Shown: positions 1 to 7,640 of the stretch, one piece after another
Layout: each line of letters begins with the position of its first letter
Numbering within the stretch: position 1 is the stretch's first letter
Source: Pseudomonas sp. Root71
GTDB lineage: Bacteria; Pseudomonadota; Gammaproteobacteria; Pseudomonadales; Pseudomonadaceae
Direction: 5' to 3'
Length of the DNA stretch: 64,000 nucleotides
NCBI RefSeq assembly: GCF_001429045.1
Contig: NZ_LMHY01000026.1
Span: 374,815-438,814, forward strand
Position numbers and translations under genes: made by a program
Notes under the pieces: generated by a model
The model's input: only the letters and a program-made list of their open reading frames with translations
Databases searched by the model: none
Told to the model about the DNA's origin: nothing

Positions 1-423
1 GTCGGTTACGGCCTGGAGGATCGCCTGACCGATGCCCAGAGTTCGGTGATCATCAACCAGGTCATCACCCCGTCATTCAAGACCGGCAATTTCAGTAAAG
101 GCATCAGTGACGGCGTAGCGGCGATGCTGGTGGTGCTGGGCGGCAACCCCCTGGACGAACCCTCCACGGCGTATGAATCCAGAGGCGATCCGGGGGAGGA
201 TTTCATCGCGCGGCATCCCGGGTTGTTCGTGTTTTTGGTGATGTTATTCATCCTGACTGTTTTTGTGTGCCAGATGCTCGGTATCCTTCCTGCCGGCCGG
301 GGCGGCTCCGGTGGATCCGGGGGCGGCTTTGGCGGTGGTGGATTTGGCGGCGGCGGTGGAGGGGGAGGTTTCAGTGGCGGCGGGGGCAGTTTCGGCGGGG
401 GCGGTTCGTCCGGCGGCTGGTGA
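1..423 (+). CDS. TPM-domain membrane protein (5' end cut by window)
   Basis: The reading frame is open from the first base, so the start lies outside the window; 140 residues are visible. They begin in the middle of a TPM domain (a GYGLE motif at residues 2-6), followed by a predicted membrane segment at about 74-94 and a Gly/Ser/Phe-rich tail from 99 to the end. This layout (TPM domain, one TM helix, low-complexity glycine tail) is that of the YgcG family. These proteins are envelope-anchored with the TPM domain outside the cytoplasm; their biochemical role is poorly defined. A second TPM gene follows 28 bp downstream, consistent with the lemA-TPM-TPM operon common in Pseudomonas, but lemA itself is not in view. 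Confidence 0.85.
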   Translation, partial: VGYGLEDRLTDAQSSVIINQVITPSFKTGNFSKGISDGVAAMLVVLGGNPLDEPSTAYESRGDPGEDFIARHPGLFVFLVMLFILTVFVCQMLGILPAGRGGSGGSGGGFGGGGFGGGGGGGGFSGGGGSFGGGGSSGGW

Positions 424-451
424 TAATAAAAACGAGCAGGCACTTCACGAC

Positions 452-1069
452 ATGGCATTACTGACTGAACACGAACAACGCAAGGTGGCCGAGGCCATTG
501 CCCGGGTCGAGCGCGAGACCGACGCAGAACTGGTGACCGTGCTCGCGGCCCGCGCCGACGACTATGCGTACATCCCGTTGCTGTGGGCCAGCCTGCTGGC
601 GCTGCTGGTGCCGGGCATCGTGCATTACTTCACCGGTTGGCTGACCCTGCACAGCCTGCTGCTGGTGCAGTGGGCCATCTTCATCGTGCTGTGCCTGGTG
701 TTCCGCCTGCCGAAAGTCACCACCCATCTGGTCCCGCGCTCGGTGCGACACTGGCGCGCCTCGAACCTGGCGCGTCGGCAGTTCCTGGAGCAGAACCTGC
801 ACCACACCGAGGGCAGCACCGGCATGCTGATTTTCGTTTCCGAGGCCGAGCGTTATGTGGAGATCCTGGTGGATGAAGGGATTTCCAGTCGCCTGGACAA
901 CAAGAACTGGGACGCGATCGTCGCGACGTTCACCCAGCAGGTTAAACAGGGGCAGACGTTGCAGGGCTTTGTCAGTTGCGTCGAGGCCTGTGGCGAGTTG
1001 CTCAAGGTGCATGTGCCGGTGACCCATGTGCGCAACGAGCTGCCGAATCGTCTGGTGGTGTTGGGTTAA
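452..1069 (+). CDS. TPM-domain protein with two membrane segments
   Basis: A 205-residue protein. Residues 1-35 (EHEQRKVAEAIARVERETDAE) and 100-200 form a split TPM domain, with two predicted transmembrane helices between them at about 41-58 and 64-85. The second half has the TPM-like phrase VEILVDEGISSRLD. I chose the ATG at 452 because it starts the conserved TPM helix; upstream codons in frame only read through the glycine-rich tail of the previous gene on another frame. It is probably co-transcribed with the preceding TPM gene. Molecular function is unknown. Confidence 0.85.
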   Translation: MALLTEHEQRKVAEAIARVERETDAELVTVLAARADDYAYIPLLWASLLALLVPGIVHYFTGWLTLHSLLLVQWAIFIVLCLVFRLPKVTTHLVPRSVRHWRASNLARRQFLEQNLHHTEGSTGMLIFVSEAERYVEILVDEGISSRLDNKNWDAIVATFTQQVKQGQTLQGFVSCVEACGELLKVHVPVTHVRNELPNRLVVLG

Positions 1070-1200
1070 GCCAGGGCTTCATCCACTTTTGTAATGCGCC
1101 GCGACACAGTTGCGGAGCGTTGTCCGCCGCGGAGCTTGTCTTCAACATCTCTCTCATGGTGCGCGCCCTGCGATGGGCGTTCTGTATAGAGGGAGTTCTT

Positions 1201-1494
1201 ATGAAAACGCAACAATCGCTGGATACCCGGGTGGAGGATGCACCCGCAAACGCAATGTTTACTCCGCGAGTGCAACTGACAACGAAAGAGACACAAGCCC
1301 TGGAGTGGTGCCTCAAAGGCAAGACCACCTGGGAGATCGCCAGGATTCAGAGTTGCTCGGAATCCACCATCAACTTCCACTTCTCCAATATCCGTCGCAA
1401 GTTTGCCGTCAGATCTCGCAACGCTGCCGTGTTCAAAGCGCTGGAGTCGGGAGCCATCACTGTTGATCCATCGCAGTCGCGAGATAATCCATGA
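1201..1494 (+). CDS. Small LuxR-type HTH regulator, prophage-associated
   Basis: A 97-residue protein consisting almost only of a LuxR C-terminal DNA-binding domain at about 25-85 (LTTKETQALEWCLKGKTTWE, then STINFHFSNIRRKF as recognition region). It has no receiver or autoinducer domain. A good ribosome site (gagggag) precedes the ATG at 1201. Its stop overlaps the start of the next gene (ATGA), a holin-like gene, so it is translationally coupled to a phage lysis module. It probably controls phage-derived genes; the target is not known. Confidence 0.8.
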   Translation: MKTQQSLDTRVEDAPANAMFTPRVQLTTKETQALEWCLKGKTTWEIARIQSCSESTINFHFSNIRRKFAVRSRNAAVFKALESGAITVDPSQSRDNP

Positions 1495-1850
1495 GCCTGA
1501 CTGATTCGACCTACAACAGTATCAGCGGACTCATGGTGGGGTTGGGTATTGCGACGTTGCCGGTTATCAATGGAGAAGTCCTGTTCGGCGCGACGCTTGG
1601 CGCGTGGCTGGTCACGACCACTCGCGCCAACTTCAAGGCCTGGCAACGCATCGGTTCCTGGCTGTTGTCGGCGGGTGTCGGTTACCTGTTTGCCCCGGTC
1701 GCCCAGCCACTGGCGCCTTTTCTGACCGCCGGTGTGACGGCCTTCCTGTGCGCGCTGCTGGTTATTCCCATCAGCATCAAACTCATGCAGTGGATCGATG
1801 GCGCCGGCCTCGGTGACATCCTTCGTCATCTCAGAGGGCGAGGGCAATGA
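1491..1850 (+). CDS. Holin-like phage membrane protein
   Basis: A 119-residue, strongly hydrophobic protein with about three membrane segments (roughly residues 12-45, 55-75 and 78-100) and a short basic tail (LRHLRGRGQ). It overlaps the upstream HTH gene and the downstream holin-like gene by ATGA junctions. Size, topology and position beside a second small membrane protein fit the paired holin genes of P2/phiCTX-like Pseudomonas phages, which precede the endolysin. No endolysin or spanin gene follows here, so the module is incomplete. The holin role is inferred from topology and context. Confidence 0.7.
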   Translation: MSLTDSTYNSISGLMVGLGIATLPVINGEVLFGATLGAWLVTTTRANFKAWQRIGSWLLSAGVGYLFAPVAQPLAPFLTAGVTAFLCALLVIPISIKLMQWIDGAGLGDILRHLRGRGQ

Positions 1851-2128
1851 CCTTTGAGATGGCGGCCCTGGTGTGGGTGACGGGGGTGGCTCACCTGATC
1901 AGTGCGTTCAGGCTGGCGTGTTACCAGCGCGACGAGCTGCGTTACAGCTGGCGCGACAGGATATTGATCAGCTTGTGTGGCGCAGTGTTTTGCCATGCCG
2001 GCATCGATGTATTGCTGACATTCCTGCCGGTGAGCCCATGGCATGCAGGGGTGAGTGTTTTTTCATGCGTAATGATTGTTCGCAGTAGTGGCAACATTAT
2101 TGTTTTGTGGCATGCCTTCAAGCATTGA
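1847..2128 (+). CDS. Second holin-like protein (phage 3TM holin type)
   Basis: A 93-residue protein with three hydrophobic segments (about residues 5-20, 40-58 and 65-88). The start MTFEMAALVWVTG resembles the small three-helix holins of P2/phiCTX-type Pseudomonas phages. It is translationally coupled to the preceding holin-like gene by ATGA. The gene ends 16 bp before the convergent CI-type repressor gene. In an intact phage an endolysin would be expected next, so the lysis cassette is truncated. Confidence 0.65.
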   Translation: MTFEMAALVWVTGVAHLISAFRLACYQRDELRYSWRDRILISLCGAVFCHAGIDVLLTFLPVSPWHAGVSVFSCVMIVRSSGNIIVLWHAFKH

Positions 2129-2144
2129 AGCGTCGGACTTCAAG

Positions 2145-2573
2145 TCAGGTTTTGTTCGAGTGTCCAAGTGTTGCCAGGATGGCGGCCATTTCCGAAAGTT
2201 GCGTTTCCAGATCCCTCAGGCGTCGCTTTTCCTCCAATGCGCTTTGTATTGCGCAGCGGTCATCCTCATCAAGCAATCGCCACAGCGAAAGGATGGTGTT
2301 TTCCTGTGTTGTTGCAGTTTCCGCAACATTTGCAGTCGCGTTGACATGGGTTTGCCGCAGCATCGGCCCATCGCCCAGCAGCAACCAGTCAAGGGAGATG
2401 CCGCGAGCTTGTGCAATGTCTACGCATAATGAGTATGGCGTGCTGTCACGGCCTTTCCAGCTACTGAGTGTCTGGGGGCTGATCTGTAGTGCAGTAGACA
2501 GGGAAGCGTCAGTTTTTGTACCCGTTACTTGCTTCAGGCGGGCCAAAACAGCTTGTGATTTTTTGCTACGCAA
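2145..2573 (-). CDS. CI-type phage repressor
   Basis: A 142-residue protein. Residues 8-70 match the bacteriophage CI repressor helix-turn-helix domain (LSTALQISPQTLSSWK, ISLDWLLLGDGPML). Residues 100-142 are charged and heptad-like and are probably a dimerisation helix. There is no S24/LexA-like peptidase domain, so RecA-dependent self-cleavage is not expected, as in P2-type repressors. It is divergent from the Ogr-containing module. A pair of direct repeats 22 bp apart lies directly upstream of its start (2596-2636) and is the obvious operator. Confidence 0.85.
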   Translation of the reverse strand: MRSKKSQAVLARLKQVTGTKTDASLSTALQISPQTLSSWKGRDSTPYSLCVDIAQARGISLDWLLLGDGPMLRQTHVNATANVAETATTQENTILSLWRLLDEDDRCAIQSALEEKRRLRDLETQLSEMAAILATLGHSNKT

Positions 2574-2595
2574 TTTGAGCCTCTTCCTTTTGACA

Positions 2596-2636
2596 TATGC
2601 TTTTTGAGTGCTTAACGTATGCGTAATGAGTACTTT
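2596..2636. promoter_or_regulatory. Candidate CI operator: two direct repeats 22 bp apart
   Basis: Two copies of the pattern TATGCnnnnTGAGTnCTT start at 2596 and 2618. The repeat period of 22 bp places both on one face of the helix. A TTGACA -35-like hexamer at 2590-2595 abuts the first copy. P2-type C repressors are known to bind short direct repeats about 22 bp apart, and the adjacent repressor belongs to that type. A partial third copy (TAATGAGTA) occurs inside the repressor gene near 2429. Binding itself is inferred. Confidence 0.6.
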
Positions 2637-2682
2637 TTTTCTTGTAAGTAATCAATCATCAACTATGAATCAGAAGAATACG

Positions 2683-2877
2683 ATGTCGAAACTTCCTAAT
2701 GGTATCAGGGTGATTTCCTACGAGCTTGGCTCGTATCTATTACGTGTCCGCCCGTTGCACTTCCTTTTGTCTGGCGGACGTTATTTGCAGCACCGGACTT
2801 TTACGAATTGTGTTTCAAACAGTATTGCGTTTGATCAATTCGATTACCACCGGATGGCCCAAGGGAAACATATATGA
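2683..2877 (+). CDS. Hypothetical small protein between repressor and ogr
   Basis: A 64-residue open frame (from the ATG at 2683; an in-frame ATG also exists at 2665) whose stop overlaps the ogr start as ATGA, the same coupling seen in the holin module. It occupies the early-gene position facing the repressor, where phages carry cro/cox-like genes, but I recognise no domain. The ribosome site is weak and base composition is more AT-rich than the flanks. A perfect 7-bp-arm inverted repeat (2719-2735) lies inside it. It may be a real early gene or only a leader. Confidence 0.35.
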   Translation: MSKLPNGIRVISYELGSYLLRVRPLHFLLSGGRYLQHRTFTNCVSNSIAFDQFDYHRMAQGKHI

Positions 2878-3152
2878 GTACTTACAAGATGGTGTGCCCG
2901 CACTGCCTGAGCAGGATGCGCATACGTACCAGCGAAGGACGGCATATTTTCCTGCGGGTGGCGTACCTGCAATGTACGTCGGAGGCCTGTGGCTGGTCGG
3001 TGCGGGCCGAGTTCGAAATGACCCATGAGCTTTCCCCCAGTGGCATGCCCAACCCGGCCGTGCATTTGCCGTGCGCCGGGCCTGATTTGCGCCGCGCCGC
3101 GAAGCCTGTCGCCGAGAGTGCTCCGGCGGCGCAAGCGCAACAGGAGCCTTGA
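2874..3152 (+). CDS. ogr: Ogr/Delta-type zinc-finger transcription activator
   Basis: A 92-residue protein with four cysteines at 8, 11, 34 and 39, giving exactly the C-x2-C-x22-C-x4-C spacing of the P2 Ogr / P4 Delta family. Family members bind zinc and activate late phage promoters by contacting RNA polymerase. The C-terminal third is Ala/Pro-rich and probably disordered. The start overlaps the stop of the preceding small frame; the next gene begins 2 bp after its stop with ribosome site caggagcc. No late phage operon is present in the window, so its targets here are unknown. Confidence 0.8.
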   Translation: MSTYKMVCPHCLSRMRIRTSEGRHIFLRVAYLQCTSEACGWSVRAEFEMTHELSPSGMPNPAVHLPCAGPDLRRAAKPVAESAPAAQAQQEP

Positions 3153-3154
3153 GC

Positions 3155-3517
3155 ATGAAGGAGGTTGATGAACAGGCCCATTTGAATGCGGAACTATTGG
3201 CCATAGCTCAGGCGTTTCTGGCCCGTCATGAAGGCGAGGGTGTGATTGATGATCAAGTGTTGTTCTGCCGTGCGGTGAGGCATTTGCAGAGTCTGGATAT
3301 GCCGATGCACCAGGCGGAGCGGCTGGTCAGCCACGCGTACGGATTACTCAAGTCCAGCAACGATCGCCGACGTCTGGATCTGGCTGCAAGCTCCGAAACT
3401 GTCGCCGTGGTCACTGATCCGGTCAACGGTCTGACGTGGGCGGTGCCGGTCGGATTGATCGTCAAGTTCGTCATCAACTCGCCGACCAACCGCAAACTTC
3501 GACTGGTGGAGCCATGA
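3155..3517 (+). CDS. Hypothetical protein coupled to ogr
   Basis: A 120-residue, mostly helical protein beginning MKEVDEQAHLNAELLAIAQA. I recognise no domain. The ATG at 3155 follows a clear ribosome site within the end of ogr, so the two are co-expressed. It is the last gene before the chromosomal methyltransferase and probably belongs to the prophage remnant. The C-terminal half (VVTDPVNGLTWAVPVGLI) is more beta-like. Confidence 0.6.
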   Translation: MKEVDEQAHLNAELLAIAQAFLARHEGEGVIDDQVLFCRAVRHLQSLDMPMHQAERLVSHAYGLLKSSNDRRRLDLAASSETVAVVTDPVNGLTWAVPVGLIVKFVINSPTNRKLRLVEP

Positions 3518-3649
3518 TGTAGCGATGGTTGGATTCAGGTCCCGATCGGCGGGAACGGGGCCTGGCGCAAAATTACTCCGTGCCCAAAACACTCGTCCCC
3601 CCTAAAATACCCGGCATTCCCCGATTCGTATTGCCGAGGCCGTTTTTCC

Positions 3650-4867
3650 ATGTCCGTCACCGCCACTCCCGCCAGCCTCGCGCCGGATCATCACGCCCAG
3701 TTCATCGACCTGCTGCAATCGAGCCTGGAGCACAACGCGTTCATCAAACTGGTGCTGGCCAAGTACGTGGGCGATGAAACGGACCTGCAGCGGATCATCA
3801 TCAAGCCGGTGACGGTCAAGGCGCAGCCATGCCTGTCCTTCGTCTACCGCTACAAGACTCGCGATATCACCAAGAACCTGCCGCTGGCCGAAGGCGTGGC
3901 GAGCATTGCCGGGCTGCTGCCGGCGTCGTTCAAAAATGCGCATTTGTTGTCGTTGACCGACGAAGCCCAGCTCGAATACAGCAAAAAGGGCAAGTCATCG
4001 CTGTTCAAGAGCCAACCTCAGCAATTGCGCGAAGTGCCATCGGCCGAGCACAACCGTGAGAAAAACCGTTTTCTTGACCTGAACCGGCCGTTTCTCGCCG
4101 ACCTGGGTGTGACCAACAAGCAGCATGAGCTGATCCCGGCGATGTCGCGCAAGTGGAAGCAGATCAACAAGTTCATCGAAGTGTTCAGCCATGCGCTGAC
4201 GTCGTCACCCCTGGCGCTGGACAAACCGGTGCGTGTGGCGGACTTCGGATCGGGCAAGGGCTACCTGACCTTCGCCATCCACGATTACCTGCGCAACACC
4301 TTGAAGGCCGAAGGCGAGGTGACCGGCGTCGAACTGCGCGAAGACATGGTCAGCCTGTGCAACACCGCCGCCGCCAGGCTTGAACACCCCGGCCTGGTGT
4401 TCAAGTGCGGTGACGTGCGCAGCGTGGCGCCGAGCGAGCTGGACGTGATGATCGCCCTGCATGCCTGCGATATCGCCACTGACTATGCGATCCACACCGG
4501 CATCCGTTCCGGCGCTTCGATCATCATGTGCTCGCCGTGCTGCCACAAACAGATCCGCCTGCAAATCCAGAGCCCGGCGCTGCTCAAGCCGATGCTGCAG
4601 TACGGCTTGCACCTGGGCCAGCAGGCCGAGATGGTCACCGACAGTTTGCGCGCGTTGTTCCTTGAGGCCTGCGGCTACGAGACCAAGGTGTTCGAGTTCA
4701 TCTCGCTGGATCACACCAACAAGAACAAGATGATCCTGGCGGTCAAGCGCGCCGAGCCGGTGGACCCGGCCCAGTTGCTGGCGAAGATTCAGGAGTTGAA
4801 GGATTTCTATCACATCAGCGAGCATTGCCTGGAAACATTGCTGCGCGCTGACGGTTATTTGAGCTGA
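3650..4867 (+). CDS. Class I SAM-dependent methyltransferase (METTL25/GSTCD-like)
   Basis: A 405-residue protein. The SAM-binding motif I is VRVADFGSGKGYLTFAIHDY, in the second half, followed by GVELRE (motif post-I acidic residue) and DVMIALHACDIATDYA. The motif CSPCCHKQ near residue 300 is typical of the Methyltransf_32 group, to which METTL25 and GSTCD-like proteins belong. The N-terminal 180 residues are a separate, poorly conserved region. Substrate is not established for bacterial members; RNA is a reasonable guess. It stands alone; a single REP palindrome follows the stop. Confidence 0.75.
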   Translation: MSVTATPASLAPDHHAQFIDLLQSSLEHNAFIKLVLAKYVGDETDLQRIIIKPVTVKAQPCLSFVYRYKTRDITKNLPLAEGVASIAGLLPASFKNAHLLSLTDEAQLEYSKKGKSSLFKSQPQQLREVPSAEHNREKNRFLDLNRPFLADLGVTNKQHELIPAMSRKWKQINKFIEVFSHALTSSPLALDKPVRVADFGSGKGYLTFAIHDYLRNTLKAEGEVTGVELREDMVSLCNTAAARLEHPGLVFKCGDVRSVAPSELDVMIALHACDIATDYAIHTGIRSGASIIMCSPCCHKQIRLQIQSPALLKPMLQYGLHLGQQAEMVTDSLRALFLEACGYETKVFEFISLDHTNKNKMILAVKRAEPVDPAQLLAKIQELKDFYHISEHCLETLLRADGYLS

Positions 4868-4873
4868 CCCAAA

Positions 4874-4902
4874 AAAGATCGCAGCCTGCGGCAGCTCCTA
4901 CA
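4874..4902. repeat. Single REP palindrome (GATCGCAGC family)
   Basis: The sequence AGATCGCAGCCTGCGGCAGC with the following CTCCTAC is one half of the REP type that appears as inverted pairs at 12365-12437 and 58259-58333. Here only one copy is present, directly after the methyltransferase stop. Confidence 0.75.
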
Positions 4903-5001
4903 GTGGTCCTGTGCATTCGTAGTAGCCGGTTGTTACCCACCCCACCGGATAAGGACTACCTTGAATACTCCTGCACGCCCACTTCCAGAGGAGTTCTCCC
5001 C

Positions 5002-5583
5002 ATGGCTGCGAAAAAAATTCTGATGCTGGTCGGTGATTACGTCGAAGACTATGAAGTGATGGTGCCGTTCCAGGCATTGCTGATGGTCGGCCACACGGTA
5101 CACGCCGTTTGCCCGGACAAAGCCGCCGGCCAGACCGTGCGCACGGCGATCCATGACTTTGAAGGCGACCAGACCTACAGTGAAAAACCCGGTCACCTGT
5201 TTGCCCTGAACTTCGATTTCGCCAAGGTCAACGCGGCCGATTATGATGCGGTGCTGATTCCGGGCGGACGCGCGCCGGAGTACCTGCGCCTGAACGAAAA
5301 AGTCCTGGAACTGGTGCGCGCGTTCGACAAGGCCGGCAAGCCGATCGCTGCCGTGTGCCATGGCGCGCAGTTGCTGGCGGCCGCGGGTGTTCTCGAAGGT
5401 CGCGAATGCAGCGCTTATCCGGCCTGCGCTCCGGAAGTGCGGCTGGCGGGCGGTACGTATATCGATATTCCGGTGACGGACGGCCATGTCCAGGGCAATC
5501 TGGCCACGGCTCCGGCCTGGCCTGCGCACCCGAACTGGCTGGCCGGTTTCCTGGGATTGCTGGGTACCAAAATCACGCTGTAA
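5002..5583 (+). CDS. DJ-1/PfpI family protein
   Basis: A 193-residue protein with the DJ-1/PfpI fold: MAAKKILMLVGDYVEDYEVM at the N-terminus supplies the conserved acidic residue, ADYDAVLIPGGRAPEYL is the central strand, and AAVCHGAQLLAAAG carries the nucleophile-elbow cysteine. The family includes glyoxalase/deglycase-like and protease-like stress proteins; the exact activity cannot be read from sequence. The ATG at 5002 is chosen because it follows gaggag and starts at the family's usual N-terminus. A small RHH gene follows after 13 bp. Confidence 0.85.
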   Translation: MAAKKILMLVGDYVEDYEVMVPFQALLMVGHTVHAVCPDKAAGQTVRTAIHDFEGDQTYSEKPGHLFALNFDFAKVNAADYDAVLIPGGRAPEYLRLNEKVLELVRAFDKAGKPIAAVCHGAQLLAAAGVLEGRECSAYPACAPEVRLAGGTYIDIPVTDGHVQGNLATAPAWPAHPNWLAGFLGLLGTKITL

Positions 5584-5596
5584 CGAGGCCGTGTCC

Positions 5597-5902
5597 ATGT
5601 GCGAGCTGTACGTCAAAGCCGACCCGATACTCTATGAATCGCGCTCCCGCTCTCTGCGCATCTGCGGGGTGGTCACCACCCTGCGGCTGGAGAATCAGTT
5701 CTGGGACATCCTCAGCGAAATCGCCGAGGTCGACGGCATGACCACCAATCAGTTGATCGCCAAGCTGTATGAAGAGGTGATGGACTACCGCGGCGAGGTG
5801 GTCAATTTCGCGTCGTTCCTGCGGGTGAGTTGTACGCGGTATTTGAGCCAGCGACGGACGTCGGCGCCAGAGCTGTCGGTGGTGCGGGCAGTGGTGAAGT
5901 AG
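5597..5902 (+). CDS. Ribbon-helix-helix domain protein
   Basis: A 101-residue protein of the RHH_4 type: the strand RSLRICGVVTTLRLENQFWD is followed by two helices (LSEIAEVDGMTTNQLIAKLY). The family is often annotated as arylsulfate-sulfotransferase-like or aryl-sulfate regulators, but it is best called a putative DNA-binding protein. Its close spacing to the DJ-1 gene suggests co-transcription. Confidence 0.75.
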   Translation: MCELYVKADPILYESRSRSLRICGVVTTLRLENQFWDILSEIAEVDGMTTNQLIAKLYEEVMDYRGEVVNFASFLRVSCTRYLSQRRTSAPELSVVRAVVK

Positions 5903-5987
5903 TGAAAACTGCCGTTCAGGCGACAGAAATCCCGGCTTGGTCTTTACTGTGAAGCGCGAAACCTCTCAATCGCCAAGGAGAAACAGC

Positions 5988-6332
5988 ATGTCCGGATGGT
6001 ATGAAGTGAGCAAAAGCAGCAATGGCCAGTTCAGGTTTGTCCTCAAGGCAGCCAACGCCGAGACCATTCTGACCAGCGAGCTGTACACCACCCACGCCGC
6101 CGCCGACAAAGGCATCGCCTCGGTCCAGGCCAACAGCCAGCTGGATGAGCGCTACGAGAAGAAAACCACCAAGGATGGCCACCCGTATTTCAACCTCAAG
6201 GCGGGTAACCACGAGATCATCGGCAGCAGCGAGGCCTATTCCTCTGATGCCGCCATGGAGAAAGGCATTGCCAGCGTGAAAACTAATGGCCCGAGTAAAG
6301 TGGTCAAGGACAAGACCTTGCCGGTGCTTTGA
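5988..6332 (+). CDS. YegP-like DUF1508 protein
   Basis: A 114-residue protein made of two tandem repeats of about 50 residues: GQFRFVLKAANAETILTSEL and HPYFNLKAGNHEIIGSSEAY, each followed by a DAAMEKGIASV-type helix. This is the duplicated DUF1508 (YegP) architecture. It is a cytosolic protein of unknown biochemical role, abundant in stationary phase in some species. The ATG follows a strong ribosome site (aaggag). A REP pair follows. Confidence 0.85.
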   Translation: MSGWYEVSKSSNGQFRFVLKAANAETILTSELYTTHAAADKGIASVQANSQLDERYEKKTTKDGHPYFNLKAGNHEIIGSSEAYSSDAAMEKGIASVKTNGPSKVVKDKTLPVL

Positions 6333-6360
6333 ACGCTACCTTCACATCCAGTACAAATCC

Positions 6361-6450
6361 TGTGGGAGCGAGCTTGCTCGCGATGGCGGTCAGACAATCA
6401 ACATCTGTGTTGAATGTAATGGCCTCATCGCGAGCAAGCTCGCTCCCACA
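6361..6450. repeat. REP pair (TGTGGGAGCGAGC family)
   Basis: Two inverted copies of TGTGGGAGCGAGCTTGCTCG separated by about 50 bp lie in the space between two convergent genes. The same pair recurs at 10862, 26756, 29920 and 32449. Confidence 0.9.
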
Positions 6451-6490
6451 GGGGTAATGCGATCCGACAATGGCGCCAGCCGCGTCGCCG

Positions 6491-7510
6491 CTAAACCTCG
6501 ACAGGAACCGTGAGCTTCGTGCCGCCCAACGCATGGCTCTTGGAATCGAAGAACCGCAACTCAACCCCCGTCCCCTCAAACACCTTCGCGTAATGCCGCT
6601 TCTGATGCTGGATGAAGGCCTTGCTGCGCGGGTAAATCGAGATCGCCAGCACCTGCGGCTTTGCCTGGCGCAAGGCATGAATGATATGGCTGTCCTGCTC
6701 CCCCAGCGCATGGCCGAAGATGCACAGCGCCTGGCCGTGACCGAGTAGTTGCTCGTAGCAGAACGACAGATAGTCCGAACTGCGGATGGTCTTGAGCTTG
6801 TCCGCACTCGGCCCTTCGTTGACGAACAGCGGCACGTCGTCGAGGGTCTTGATCGTGTTGTTGATGGCGAAACTGCCCAGCAACGTGCCCTCGGTCGACA
6901 TCAGCTTGCGCGCCGTACCGTCCTGGTTGCGCACCAGATGCAGACCGCCGTGCAGGTACAGCAAACGGGTTTTATCGGTGGCGGTGTCGCTCAGGTCGAA
7001 ACCGGGCTCGGCCCCCTGGAACAGATCGCTGATCGCTTCTGGCCGGTGTTGCACTGCCCAGTAGTTGAGCAAGTCGTAGTTGGTGGTGAACACCGTGCGG
7101 TAACTGGTCAGTTCCTGATTGATGGTCGCCAGTGTCGAAGGCACCACCAGCCGCCACGGGATATGCACTGCATGCACGCTGTTGATCAGCGCTTCCTTGA
7201 TCGCGTAGTAGCGATTGCGCGGGGCGGCGGAGCTGACGGCCAGGGCTTTGTTGACCCGACTGGTGGTTTTCAAGGCGCTCAGTACCTGCTCGAAACTGCG
7301 GGTCTGCATCGCATCGAACACGCTCAGCTCGGATGGGCTCAGGGGTTTTTCCTCTACGGTGCGGGCGTTTTCGAACAGCGACTCGTAGCCGAAATCGTCC
7401 CACACCGCGCGACTGGCACCGTTACCCACCAGCAAACCACTGAACGAAGCGGTGCTGCGCAAGGCGTTCCAGTCTTCAAGTTGAGCATCGACATCCTGGA
7501 AATCGGTCAT
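6491..7510 (-). CDS. DUF4917 protein, SIR2-like fold
   Basis: A 339-residue protein. Motifs in order are LLVGNGAS (26-33), FTTNYD (141-146), LYLHGG (184-189) and FGHALGEQDSHI (265-276). These are the signature positions of SIR2-like NAD-binding proteins: a glycine loop, a TTN(Y/F)D motif, the catalytic-position histidine in LHG, and G-SL-E-D. The family is annotated as DUF4917. SIR2-like domains in bacteria often serve phage defence as NAD hydrolases, but no partner gene (helicase, Argonaute, HerA-like) lies beside it, so a defence role is speculation. It is monocistronic. Confidence 0.75.
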   Translation of the reverse strand: MTDFQDVDAQLEDWNALRSTASFSGLLVGNGASRAVWDDFGYESLFENARTVEEKPLSPSELSVFDAMQTRSFEQVLSALKTTSRVNKALAVSSAAPRNRYYAIKEALINSVHAVHIPWRLVVPSTLATINQELTSYRTVFTTNYDLLNYWAVQHRPEAISDLFQGAEPGFDLSDTATDKTRLLYLHGGLHLVRNQDGTARKLMSTEGTLLGSFAINNTIKTLDDVPLFVNEGPSADKLKTIRSSDYLSFCYEQLLGHGQALCIFGHALGEQDSHIIHALRQAKPQVLAISIYPRSKAFIQHQKRHYAKVFEGTGVELRFFDSKSHALGGTKLTVPVEV

Positions 7511-7640
7511 TGCGGTCTTCGTCTCACGGCAAAAGGTCTGTGGGCGGCGACTTTATCACGACCGGTGACCGGACCACGGCACGACGCGGGTGAAGAACGC
7601 TATGCTGCGACTTCGCCTGAGCCGACTCGCCGAGTACCCG

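Noticed and set aside
263..451. Upstream extension of the second TPM gene
   Set aside because: It only reads the glycine-rich tail of the first gene in another frame; the TPM helix begins at the ATG at 452.
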